DNA of 64,000 nt, taken from NCBI GenBank assembly GCA_036502025.1, contig DASXZJ010000077.1:32876-96875 (forward strand), in the 5' to 3' direction. The notes under the pieces are model-generated. The model saw only the letters and a list, made by a program, of their open reading frames with translations. It did not search any database and had not been told where the DNA came from. This stretch comes from Bog-473 sp036502025. GTDB taxonomy: Bacteria; Actinomycetota; Acidimicrobiia; Acidimicrobiales; RAAP-2. Both the position numbers and the translations under genes were made by a program. The stretch's first letter is position 1. Each line of letters begins with the position of its first letter. This document shows, piece by piece, positions 1 to 10,295 of the stretch.

Positions 1-1339
1 TGATGAGCTCCTGCACCTCGCGCACGTGGTCGGCGCAGAGCTCCGGCGTCTTGGCTTCTACGTTGAGTCTGAGCAATGGCTCGGTGTTCGACGGGCGCAC
101 GTTGTACCACCAGTCCCCGTGCTCGACCGTGAGGCCGTCGAGCAGGTCCACGGAGGCCCCGCTCCGGCGTTCATGCGCGGCAATGGCCTCCACGGTGGCC
201 GCGGGGTTCGCCACTTCGGAATTGATCTCGCCGGAGTCGCGGTAGCGCTGGAACGGAATCAGCAGCTCGGAGAGGGGCCGGTCACTCTGGCTCAACAGTT
301 CGAGCACCAGCATGGCGGTGATGATGCCCGAGTCGGCCCTGAAGTTGTCACGGAAGTAGTAGTGCCCTGAATGCTCGCCGCCGAATACGGCCCCGGTCTC
401 GGCCATGATTTGCTTGATATTGGAATGCCCGACGCGGGTACGGATCGGCGTGCCACCCATTTCGGTGACGACTTCGGGCACCACGTGCGAGCAAATGAGG
501 TTGTAGAGGATCTTCTCGCCCGGGTGCTTTCGGAGCATGGAGGCCGCAACGAGGGCCGTGGTCAGCGAGCCCGACACCGGCTGCGCCCGCTCATCGACCA
601 GGAAGACGCGGTCGGCGTCGCCGTCGAAGGCCAGCCCGATGTCGGCTCCCTGCTCGAGGACGGCGCGCTGGAGATCGACCAGATTCTCGGGCTGGATCGG
701 GTCAGCCGGGTGGTTCGGGAAGGTTCCGTCCAGCTCGGGAAAGAGAATCTCCACCGTGAACGGGAGGGAGGCGAAGACGGTCGGCACCACCACTCCGCCC
801 ATGCCATTGGCCGTGTCGGCCACGATCTTGAGGGGGCGGAGCGTGTTTCGGTCCACGAAGGAGATGACGTGCTCGGCCCACTCCGAAAGCAGATTCATCT
901 CGCTCCAGGACCCGGAGAGATCCCCCAGGGGCTCGTCGTAGAGCTTCTCGGCGGTGGCCTGAATGTCGTTGAGGCCGGTCTCACGGCCGACCGGCCGGGC
1001 GCCCGAAAGGCAGAGCTTGATGCCGTTGTACTGGGCCGGGTTGTGCGAAGCGGTGAACATGGCCCCGGGCGCATCGAGATGGCCGGAGGCGAAATAGAGG
1101 AAGTCAGTGGATCCCATCCCGAGGTCGATCACGTCGACCCCCTCTGATCGCACCCCGTCGGAGAAGGCCCGGGAGAGCTCCACCCCTGATTGACGCATGT
1201 CCCGGGCCATCAAGACCTGCGGCGCCTCGGCAAAGCGGGCCACGGCGCGCCCGATGGCCCGGCACATGGCCGCATCGAGCTGATCGGGCACCGTGCCGCG
1301 TATGTCGTAGGCCTTGAAGACCTGATCCATTCGGCTCAT
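1..1339 (-). CDS. manB: Phosphomannomutase/phosphoglucomutase ManB, 3' end cut by window
   Basis: Converts mannose-6-phosphate to mannose-1-phosphate in the cytoplasm, feeding GDP-mannose synthesis. The reading frame opens at ATG (1337-1339) with MSRMDQVFKAYDIRG, typical of the family. It carries the catalytic phosphoserine loop TASHNP near residues 94-99, the metal-binding loop DGDADR near 236, and the phosphate-binding RPSNTEPLLR loop near 411-420. About 446 residues are visible, so only the last few residues and the stop lie outside the window. It follows the membrane protein gene by 12 bases, probably in one operon. A ManC-like gene and an Rmd-like gene in the same window support a GDP-sugar role. 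ManB versus phosphoglucomutase specificity cannot be settled from sequence. Confidence 0.93.
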   Translation of the reverse strand, partial: MSRMDQVFKAYDIRGTVPDQLDAAMCRAIGRAVARFAEAPQVLMARDMRQSGVELSRAFSDGVRSEGVDVIDLGMGSTDFLYFASGHLDAPGAMFTASHNPAQYNGIKLCLSGARPVGRETGLNDIQATAEKLYDEPLGDLSGSWSEMNLLSEWAEHVISFVDRNTLRPLKIVADTANGMGGVVVPTVFASLPFTVEILFPELDGTFPNHPADPIQPENLVDLQRAVLEQGADIGLAFDGDADRVFLVDERAQPVSGSLTTALVAASMLRKHPGEKILYNLICSHVVPEVVTEMGGTPIRTRVGHSNIKQIMAETGAVFGGEHSGHYYFRDNFRADSGIITAMLVLELLSQSDRPLSELLIPFQRYRDSGEINSEVANPAATVEAIAAHERRSGASVDLLDGLTVEHGDWWYNVRPSNTEPLLRLNVEAKTPELCADHVREVQELI

Positions 1340-1351
1340 GACCGCTCAACC

Positions 1352-3850
1352 TTAGGTGGCGGCAGGGAGGTCGGTTGTCCCCGGCTTGGGACGGCGCGAC
1401 CTGACCGCCCAGCGCAGCACGCCGGCGAGCAGAACCAGGACGCCGACCAGAGAGAGCAGTTCGCCGGCCCGGTCGGCCAGGGTGGCGCCGTAGTGAAGGG
1501 TCACGTTGTGCGACGTCGGCACGACGACCATCAGGTTGGGTGTGACGCGGTAGGGACCCGTCGCCCCGGCGACCTGCCAGTTGGGGAAGTAGGAAACCTT
1601 CACCAGCACAGGCGTGCCGACCTTCGAGACGTGGAAGCTGACCGAGTTGTCGGTCTCCACCACCTTGGTGACTTTGGTCGGCTTGGTCGGGCGCTTCGGC
1701 GGATTGCGATCACCGACCGGGACCCGGGGCCACGAAGCCGGCCCGCTCTGGGCCAACTCGACTCCCCAACGGGCGGGATCGTCGTACCAACTCGCCGCGG
1801 GGCCGAGCCACGAGGACTGGCTCGACCCGATGCCGACCTGCACCGCCGGGTCGTCGGCCAGCGGCGCCACCTCGGGCGAGTCGAGGACCTGGTAGATCTT
1901 CCAGGTGGTGGTGGTCGTCACGCCCTGGTCGGTTGACGTCCACGGCCCGGTCGAGGCCACTTGGCGGAGGGCCGGGTCAGCGGACGCGGCGGCTTCGACG
2001 TTCGGGCTCGACGCCATGAAGTAGCGCACACCGAGCAGCTGCAGGTGTTGAATGCCGCCGATGACATCGAGGGTCGAGTAGTGCAGGGCGGTGCTGACCA
2101 TCGGCTCGGACGGCTGGTCCGAGAGTTCGGCTTGGTTGAGGAAATGGTAGGGCGTGGTGGCGGACGACTCGAAGAGCAGGCCTTCCATGGACCCGATGCA
2201 GCCGTTCGACCAGTAGGGCAGCAACATGAGGGCCATCGTGGTGCCGAAGCGATTCAGGCTGGGTTCGTACTCCCACATCGACTGCCCGCAGCCGTCGGTG
2301 TCACCGACTCGTTCCATGGTCGAGACGACGGCGCGGTACTCGTCGTAGGCCGGCCGACCCTCGTACCCGCTGTAGTTCCAGGTCGACCAGTTGGCTACCA
2401 GGTTCGCACCGGGCGTGACGCCGATCGACTGCAGCGCCGAAGTGGAGAGAACGAACGGGGGCACGACGACCGCCAACGCCACCACCAGCGCCACCAGGGG
2501 GCCGGCGACCGCGGCGATCGGCCAGCTCGAGGCGGGACGAGGCCGGGGCGGCGCCAACGCAGCCGGTCCGGGTTCGAGGGGCGTCCCGCCCAGAGCCTCG
2601 GGAATCGGTTCGAACGGTTCGGGCCGACTCCTCGCTCTTGCCCCCCACCACTCCGCCAAGTCGATGGCTCCGGTCACGGCCGCCGCGACACCCCACCCGA
2701 CCATGAGGTAGACGCAGAGGAACCACATCGGTAGGAACCGCGTGTTGTAAAGGCTGCTCTGGGGATCGAAGATCACCGCCACCACGCTCAACCCCCCGAG
2801 CAAGGCGATGAGGATGCCGAAGCGGCTCCGCAGGGCGACGGCGGCGATGACCGAGAGTCCGGCCAGGATGAGGGCCCACAAGTCAGCCTTGGGGAAGAGG
2901 ATGGTCACGAAGGTGTGGACGTTGGTGTATCCCATGGAGTTGGCGTACGCCCGGTCGAGTCCGAACGGGACCCACCAGAACCCCACCAGCAAGACCCCGA
3001 GGCCCACGGTGGAGACGCCCCACCACAGCGCGCGGGGTCGGTCCAGGACCGAGGCAACGACAGGGTCGGACGGGTGGGCATGCCACACGTCACGCGGCTT
3101 GATGGACGCCGGCACCATCTCCATCAAGATGAGGAGCGCGGCACCGACGATGGCGAAGAGGGCCGGCACGATGTGGGCGAGGATGCACGCCGCCAGGACG
3201 ATGGCCGCCCAGCCGCGATGGCGGCCGGTCCGCAGACCCCGGGCCATGAGACCGAGGAAGACCAGGGCCAGCGCGATGCTGAAGGAATAGGAGTACTCGC
3301 CGGCCAGGGTGGAGAAGAGGTTCCCGCCGTAAATGGTGAACGTGTAGTCGAACAGGTAGCAAAGGCTCAGGGCCGCCAGCGCGCCCGGGAAGGCCCGGCG
3401 CAGGCCGAAGAGCCGGCCCATCGCCCAGGCGGCCACGGGCAGCAGCACCGAACCCAGCACGGTGCCCCACTTGAAGGCCATGGCGTACCCGATGACGTGA
3501 CTGCCCAACGCGATCAGCAGATCGGGCAGGACGAAGTAGTAGGTATAGAGGGGAAAGCCGTCGTACCAGGACGGGTCCCACCCGGTGAGCTGGCCGTGGG
3601 TCAACAGGCCCGAGTTCAAGAAGGCGGGCAGGGCGTAGTGGCCGCCGTTGTCGCCCCCGGTTGTCGTGGTGCTGGAGAAGAGCAGGCTCGGGTGGAGCTG
3701 CCAGAGCACCACGGCGATGACTGCGGCGATGGACACCACGGTGACGGCCCGCGGCAGCCAGACGGCCGACCCGGTCAGCGTGCGTCCGGGCGCGTCGAGG
3801 GAAGGAGACGTCGACTGCCCCGGACCCGCCTCCTCGAGTGTCGTAGTCAG
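1352..3850 (-). CDS. Large polytopic membrane protein with PTPS-related domain
   Basis: About 832 residues with many hydrophobic segments. The first is near residue 35, then come a conserved-looking extracytoplasmic stretch with GGDNGGHY and WDPSWYDGFPLYTYY, about ten further membrane helices, a long extracytoplasmic region, and a last helix before a basic tail. This layout resembles the 6-pyruvoyl-tetrahydropterin-synthase-related membrane family (PF10131), often placed with polysaccharide or glycosyltransferase genes; that assignment is from memory. The start is unclear because no ATG or GTG sits near the upstream gene's stop. I use CTG at 3848-3850, which overlaps that TGA by four bases (CTGA); a GTG near 3742 would remove the first membrane helix's lead-in. 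It is likely translated with the CPBP gene and manB. Substrate unknown. Confidence 0.75.
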   Translation of the reverse strand: MTTTLEEAGPGQSTSPSLDAPGRTLTGSAVWLPRAVTVVSIAAVIAVVLWQLHPSLLFSSTTTTGGDNGGHYALPAFLNSGLLTHGQLTGWDPSWYDGFPLYTYYFVLPDLLIALGSHVIGYAMAFKWGTVLGSVLLPVAAWAMGRLFGLRRAFPGALAALSLCYLFDYTFTIYGGNLFSTLAGEYSYSFSIALALVFLGLMARGLRTGRHRGWAAIVLAACILAHIVPALFAIVGAALLILMEMVPASIKPRDVWHAHPSDPVVASVLDRPRALWWGVSTVGLGVLLVGFWWVPFGLDRAYANSMGYTNVHTFVTILFPKADLWALILAGLSVIAAVALRSRFGILIALLGGLSVVAVIFDPQSSLYNTRFLPMWFLCVYLMVGWGVAAAVTGAIDLAEWWGARARSRPEPFEPIPEALGGTPLEPGPAALAPPRPRPASSWPIAAVAGPLVALVVALAVVVPPFVLSTSALQSIGVTPGANLVANWSTWNYSGYEGRPAYDEYRAVVSTMERVGDTDGCGQSMWEYEPSLNRFGTTMALMLLPYWSNGCIGSMEGLLFESSATTPYHFLNQAELSDQPSEPMVSTALHYSTLDVIGGIQHLQLLGVRYFMASSPNVEAAASADPALRQVASTGPWTSTDQGVTTTTTWKIYQVLDSPEVAPLADDPAVQVGIGSSQSSWLGPAASWYDDPARWGVELAQSGPASWPRVPVGDRNPPKRPTKPTKVTKVVETDNSVSFHVSKVGTPVLVKVSYFPNWQVAGATGPYRVTPNLMVVVPTSHNVTLHYGATLADRAGELLSLVGVLVLLAGVLRWAVRSRRPKPGTTDLPAAT

Positions 3851-4803
3851 GAGTGTGCCCTCTGCGAGAGGATGGCCAGCACGGCCACGAGGTTGAACGA
3901 GGCGTGGGACACCATGTTCATGCCCAGCCGACCGGTCCGATACGACACGGTGGCCAGGATCGCCCCGAAGACCGCCAACCCGCCCAGCTGGACCCATTCG
4001 CCGTGGGCCAGGCCGAAGAGGAGACCGTCGACGACCACGGCGACGACGACCCCGACGGCCCGGGCTGTGGTGGCCTGGCCCAGCGGAGCGCACAGGCGCA
4101 CCAGCGCCTTGAGCAGCAGCCCGCGGAAGAACAGCTCCTCGGCGAAGGGAGCGAAGACGACGAGGGCCAGCGCGGTGATCAGGAATCCGCCGCCGTGCGA
4201 CGCGCCGGTCAGCTTCTGCGAGGGGGCGTTGAAGTTGTGGATGTCACTGCGGAACGGCAGGTAGATGAGGACGATGAGCAACTGCCCGCCGAGACCGATC
4301 GCGATGCCCACGAGGTCCACGATCTTGAACCGCACACCGAGATCGGCCAGGAAGTGCCGGGTGCCCTGGGTCCGGCTGGCCATCCACGGGGCGCCGATGA
4401 AGCCGATCCACAGCCCCAGCAGGGTGGAGACCACGTACCACTCGGGTGGCACGGTGGCCGACGAGATGATGCTCATCTGGGCGGAGCTCTTGCCGGCCAG
4501 TGACCCGGCCACGGCCCCGAAGACGGCCGCCATGAGCTGCCCCACGACGAACCCGATGACGGCGTAGAACAGCCATCGCCCGGCCTGGCTCTTGGTGCGT
4601 GGGGGGACGGCGGGATCGTCCAGGAATGAAACGACCGTGTCACCCGTGCCACCTGCGGGTGCATGCCGCGGCACCTGCCGATAGCCGGGCTCGGCGGGGC
4701 TGACGGTTCCCACCGGGACGAACCCCTCAGGCACGGGTCCCGGCGGCTGTGCCGGCGCTCCCCGCACCCCGCGGTCGCCCGCGTCGGGGTCGAATTCGCT
4801 CAT
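3847..4803 (-). CDS. CPBP family intramembrane metalloprotease
   Basis: A 318-residue membrane protein. The first ~90 residues are hydrophilic and proline/glycine rich, followed by about seven to eight membrane helices. The CPBP (Abi/CAAX-processing) motif FAEELFFRG is near residues 222-230, with later histidines in LAHGEW (~265) and MVSHASFN (~296), which match the metal/catalytic positions of the family. Some members process prenylated or bacteriocin-related peptides, but the substrate here is unknown. ATG at 4801-4803 was chosen because a TACTGT box ends eight bases upstream and the region before it codes poorly. It is first in an operon ending in manB. Confidence 0.85.
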   Translation of the reverse strand: MSEFDPDAGDRGVRGAPAQPPGPVPEGFVPVGTVSPAEPGYRQVPRHAPAGGTGDTVVSFLDDPAVPPRTKSQAGRWLFYAVIGFVVGQLMAAVFGAVAGSLAGKSSAQMSIISSATVPPEWYVVSTLLGLWIGFIGAPWMASRTQGTRHFLADLGVRFKIVDLVGIAIGLGGQLLIVLIYLPFRSDIHNFNAPSQKLTGASHGGGFLITALALVVFAPFAEELFFRGLLLKALVRLCAPLGQATTARAVGVVVAVVVDGLLFGLAHGEWVQLGGLAVFGAILATVSYRTGRLGMNMVSHASFNLVAVLAILSQRAHS

Positions 4804-4810
4804 CGGCAAG

Positions 4811-4816
4811 ACAGTA
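4811..4816 (-). promoter_or_regulatory. -10-like box for the CPBP gene
   Basis: On the minus strand the hexamer TACTGT ends eight bases before the ATG at 4803, which places a transcription start at or next to the start codon. No convincing -35 was found. Confidence 0.4.
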
Positions 4817-4855
4817 CAGTCACGCCGGTCGGGGGTGGCCGGCAGGTGGGGGCGG

Positions 4856-4885
4856 TTACCGTCCGGCGAAACTGACGCATAGCAT
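4856..4885 (+). promoter_or_regulatory. Promoter of ftsH, probably leaderless
   Basis: TTACCG (4856-4861) and TAGCAT (4880-4885) are separated by 18 bases. A start site seven bases past the -10 falls on the GTG of ftsH at 4892, so the mRNA would be leaderless. No Shine-Dalgarno sequence precedes the GTG, which is consistent. Confidence 0.55.
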
Positions 4886-4891
4886 GGTCTG

Positions 4892-6988
<2,097 letters not shown>

Positions 6989-7038
6989 GGCGGAAGGCGG
7001 CGCGAACCAATCCGCGCCCGGCTGCGTCATAAGGGGGG

Positions 7039-7584
7039 ATGGTGGAACCACGGCTCGAGGATTGGCTGGCCGAAGGCTACGGCGCTTCGTTCCGTACGGC
7101 CTGTCTGATCCTGGGCAACCGGTCCGACGCCGAGGAGGCGGTCCAAGAGGCGTTCCTGCGGGCGTGGCGGTTCCGGGACTCGCTCACTTCAGTGCCGAGC
7201 ATCAAGCCCTGGCTCTACCGCGTGGTGGTCAACTCGTGCTACTCGAAACTGCGTCGGGAAATCCCCCACCGTGACCGCCGGGCCGGCGACGCGCAACTCG
7301 AACTTCTGGCGGCCGTGGGCGGAGATCCGGCGGCCGAGGCGCAGCGCACCGAGGTGGCCGAGACGGTCCTGGCCGCGCTGCAGCGCCTCCCGGTCTCCCT
7401 CCGCGTCCCCATCGTCCTGCGTTACTACGCCGATCTGAGCGAACGCGACATCGCACTGGCCATCGGTCGACGCCAGGGCACGGTCAAGTCACGTCTGCAC
7501 GAGGCCAAGCGCCGCTTGGCCGAGGATCCCACCATGGTGACGCTGGCCAGTGACGGCACCTTCGACGAATCCGAGGAGGCCTGA
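7039..7584 (+). CDS. ECF-type RNA polymerase sigma factor
   Basis: 181 residues with sigma-70 region 2 (about 10-75, including NRSDAEEAVQEAFLRAW and a WLYRVVVNSCYS core) and region 4 (about 110-165, with LPVSLRVPIVLRYYADLSE and the helix-turn-helix GRRQGTVKSRLHEAKRRL). Regions 1.1 and 3 are missing, as expected for group IV (ECF) factors. ATG at 7039 directly abuts a GGGGGG run, so the GTG one codon later is a possible start. The next gene begins one base after its TGA, so the membrane protein encoded there is the natural candidate for its anti-sigma factor. Targets are unknown. Confidence 0.92.
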   Translation: MVEPRLEDWLAEGYGASFRTACLILGNRSDAEEAVQEAFLRAWRFRDSLTSVPSIKPWLYRVVVNSCYSKLRREIPHRDRRAGDAQLELLAAVGGDPAAEAQRTEVAETVLAALQRLPVSLRVPIVLRYYADLSERDIALAIGRRQGTVKSRLHEAKRRLAEDPTMVTLASDGTFDESEEA

Positions 7585-7585
7585 C

Positions 7586-8821
7586 ATGGCAGTGATCGAC
7601 GACGACATCCTCGGCACCTTGCTCCGCGAGGCCGGAGACTCCTTCACCCTCCCGCCGTCGGGCGCGGCCGACATCCGCCAGCGGGTCGTCCGCGGCGACG
7701 ACGAGTCGGCCGCCGCGGCCCGGCAGATCGCCTTCGACCTCGGCGACACCGGTTCGCCGAACCGGCTCTCCCTGCGCCGCACCATGCGCTCCCATCGGCT
7801 GCTGGCCGCGGCCGCCTCCCTGGTCATCCTGGCCGGGGTGGCCGCCATCGGCGTCGCGGTGGGCACAGGCTCGCCGGGGACCAAGCCCTCGTCGTCGACG
7901 TCGGCCATTAGGCACCTGCCCCTGTCGTCCCCTGGCCAGGAAAAGGGGACGGCAACCACCCCTTCGACCACGGCGCCGTCGTTCTCGGTGACCCCGCAGG
8001 CGGGGGCCGGCACCTCCGGTGGCACGGCCAGTACCGGGACTTCGGGCGGCGCCGCCCTGAACGCGCCGCCGACGGCCTCTGCGGCCCCCGCACCCACTGC
8101 CCCCAATCTTCCCGATGACGCGGTGGGCCAGTCCGCCCGCATCGAACAGACCGGCTCGCTCGACCTGAAGGTGCCCAAGGGTGCCTTGACCAACACCATG
8201 ACGAAGCTGACCAACCTGGCTGCCTTCTACAGCGGCTTCGTGTCCAACTCGCAGACCCAGACGGGTGCCACTTCGGCCACCGGTTCCCCGAGTGGCAGTG
8301 TGACGCTGGAGGTTCCGGTCGCCAACTTCCCGGCCGTGCTCAAGACGGCAAAGTCGATGGGGTCGACGACGCAACTCTCGACCAAGGCGACGGACGTGAC
8401 CGGTCAGTACGTGGACCTTCAGCAGAGGATCACCGCGCTGCAGGCCAGCCGTCAGCAGTACCTCACCATCATGGCCAAGGCCACCTCCATCGGCGATGTC
8501 CTGGCGGTCCAGGCGCAGCTGGACAGCCTGCAGAGCCAGATCGAGCAGTTGCAGGGGCAACTCCAGGTGCTGACGAGTGAGACGGCCTACTCAACCCTGA
8601 CGGTGGCGGTCAGCGAGGCGACGGCGGGTCATCATCACCGAGGTCCCGCCGCGCCGTCGGGCCTCGACAAGGCCTGGCACGACAGCGTGCACGGATTCGT
8701 CAACGGGGTCGAATGGCTCGTGCGAGGGGCCGGGCCCACTCTCTTCGTCCTGCTCATCCTCGGGGTCCTGCTGGTCGGGGGACGCCTTCTCTGGCGGCGG
8801 GTACAGCGGCACAACCTGTGA
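7586..8821 (+). CDS. DUF4349 membrane protein, candidate anti-sigma factor
   Basis: 411 residues. An N-terminal ~70-residue cytoplasmic segment is followed by a membrane helix near 70-92. Then come a low-complexity Ser/Thr/Ala/Pro stretch, an extracytoplasmic DUF4349 domain (about 185-345, with IEQTGSLDLKVPKG, VTLEVPVANFP and a coiled-coil QAQLDSLQSQIEQLQGQL), and a C-terminal helix near 383-405. DUF4349 proteins are generally of unknown function. The tight coupling to an ECF sigma gene (one-base gap) and the topology suggest a sensor that holds the sigma factor at the membrane; this is inference. No HxxxCxxC zinc anti-sigma motif is present. The start ATG follows GAGGAGG. Confidence 0.85.
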   Translation: MAVIDDDILGTLLREAGDSFTLPPSGAADIRQRVVRGDDESAAAARQIAFDLGDTGSPNRLSLRRTMRSHRLLAAAASLVILAGVAAIGVAVGTGSPGTKPSSSTSAIRHLPLSSPGQEKGTATTPSTTAPSFSVTPQAGAGTSGGTASTGTSGGAALNAPPTASAAPAPTAPNLPDDAVGQSARIEQTGSLDLKVPKGALTNTMTKLTNLAAFYSGFVSNSQTQTGATSATGSPSGSVTLEVPVANFPAVLKTAKSMGSTTQLSTKATDVTGQYVDLQQRITALQASRQQYLTIMAKATSIGDVLAVQAQLDSLQSQIEQLQGQLQVLTSETAYSTLTVAVSEATAGHHHRGPAAPSGLDKAWHDSVHGFVNGVEWLVRGAGPTLFVLLILGVLLVGGRLLWRRVQRHNL

Positions 8822-8822
8822 T

Positions 8823-10295
8823 TCAGCCGTCCAACGGGGCGGCCACCGGAATGCCGGGCATGGTCACCACGCCGTAGGCACCCGTGGGGCCGACGTCCTC
8901 GCTGACGGCCATGGGCCCGCTCGCCGTGACCAGGAACGGGTTGAGACCCGAGTCGAAGAGGAGGACGTCACCCACCGAGGCGAACGAAGAGGCGTCCAGC
9001 GTCCCCGAGGCGACCGTGTGCCGACCGTTGCGGGTCAACGCGGAGACGGTGTAGGACTCCGTGGACGTGCCCTCGTTGGCCAGGGCCAGATGGGCCGGGA
9101 TCACCCCGGGTGCGGCGGGCGACGCCGCGGTCCCTGGCGACGGCACCACCCACTCTTTGGTGGGAGACGCGGCGCTGAGGCTGTCGATCGCATTGGCCAT
9201 GCCGGACTGAGGCGACGGGGAGCCCGCCGGTGCGCTCACCACCCGACCCATGACGACACCGGGACCACCGGTGGCGGTTAGGGCGGCCGAATAGGCGTCG
9301 CCGACCGGGATGCGGGTCTGCGCACTGGTGGCGAGAACCCAGACGGTGCCGGGCAGGACGTGCACCGAGAAGGGCGTGGTTTGACCACCTGAGGACAGGT
9401 GGACCCGGACCGTCACGACCTCGGTCGTCGACCCCGGATTGAAGACGTCGATGTCTGACGAGCCGCCCGGGATCTCCAGGCTCTGCGGTACGACCCACTC
9501 GACGTCGGTCCGCGGCGAACCCGGCAGGATGGCCAGTCCATTGCCTTTTATCGCGAGTACCTGAAGCTCGCTCGCCACCACGCGGCCGGTCCGGGTGGAC
9601 ACGGTGGTGGCGACCGACGGCTGCTCCTGCACGTAGGAACCGACGTTCTCCACCAGCGTCTGACCGGGCTTGACGACGAGGCCCTGGTAGTTGATGGGCC
9701 GGGTGAGACCCGAGGGCGTGGCAAAACTCAAGTCGACCACGTCGGAGGTCGACGTGGGGTTGAAGAGGGAGAGGTACAGGACATTGGAACCCGACGTTGC
9801 GCCGCTCGGGAAGTACCACTGCTGCGACGTGCCGCTCTGACACGGCGCCTCCGACCACCCCGAAGGGCCGTGGACGAACTGTGACACCGCCACCCCACCC
9901 CCGTCCAGCGTGACGACCTGGGATACCCAGGTCCCCGAAGCGGTGGGTGGGGAGCTGGTGACCAACTGGCCGCGGGCCGGGACCGTCAGCGCGATGGTTG
10001 CACTGGCTGCGGTATCGGTCACGGCCGAGACGCGGCCGGACACCGCCCGGCTTGTCGTATTGGTGAGGACCAGTGATCCGACCGCAACCTGGCCGGTCGG
10101 CGTCGACTGCCCGGTGCAGTACCAGGCCGACGACTCGGCGTCGGCTGCCGTGACCAAGGCGCCGGGAGCGACCGGCGGCGCGCCCGGTCGCGCCGTACCG
10201 GGCGAGGTCGCGGCGACGCCCAGACCGGCCATGACGGCGGCCGCGACCAGCAGGACCGGCCACCGGCGCTGGCTCCTGTGATGGGCCGGGCTCAC
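8823..10295 (-). CDS. DUF5719 secreted or anchored protein
   Basis: About 490 residues. GTG at 10293-10295 overlaps the upstream stop in GTGA. A short basic start (SPAHHRSQRRW) leads into one hydrophobic helix (VLLVAAAVMAGLGVAA), i.e. a signal anchor or signal peptide, followed by a beta-rich extracytoplasmic domain of repeated Ig-like strands. Two cysteines (WYCTG and APCQSG) could form a disulfide. This matches the actinobacterial DUF5719 family, which is usually encoded directly after a large GT2 membrane protein, as here. Function unknown; coupling to the glycosyltransferase implies a shared surface-glycan process. It ends one base from the convergent DUF4349 gene. Confidence 0.85.
   Translation of the reverse strand: MSPAHHRSQRRWPVLLVAAAVMAGLGVAATSPGTARPGAPPVAPGALVTAADAESSAWYCTGQSTPTGQVAVGSLVLTNTTSRAVSGRVSAVTDTAASATIALTVPARGQLVTSSPPTASGTWVSQVVTLDGGGVAVSQFVHGPSGWSEAPCQSGTSQQWYFPSGATSGSNVLYLSLFNPTSTSDVVDLSFATPSGLTRPINYQGLVVKPGQTLVENVGSYVQEQPSVATTVSTRTGRVVASELQVLAIKGNGLAILPGSPRTDVEWVVPQSLEIPGGSSDIDVFNPGSTTEVVTVRVHLSSGGQTTPFSVHVLPGTVWVLATSAQTRIPVGDAYSAALTATGGPGVVMGRVVSAPAGSPSPQSGMANAIDSLSAASPTKEWVVPSPGTAASPAAPGVIPAHLALANEGTSTESYTVSALTRNGRHTVASGTLDASSFASVGDVLLFDSGLNPFLVTASGPMAVSEDVGPTGAYGVVTMPGIPVAAPLDG

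Noticed and set aside
3847..4803. CPBP (Abi) protein as a phage-defence gene
   Set aside because: The family name reflects a few plasmid-encoded members. Here it sits in an operon with manB and no other defence gene is near.
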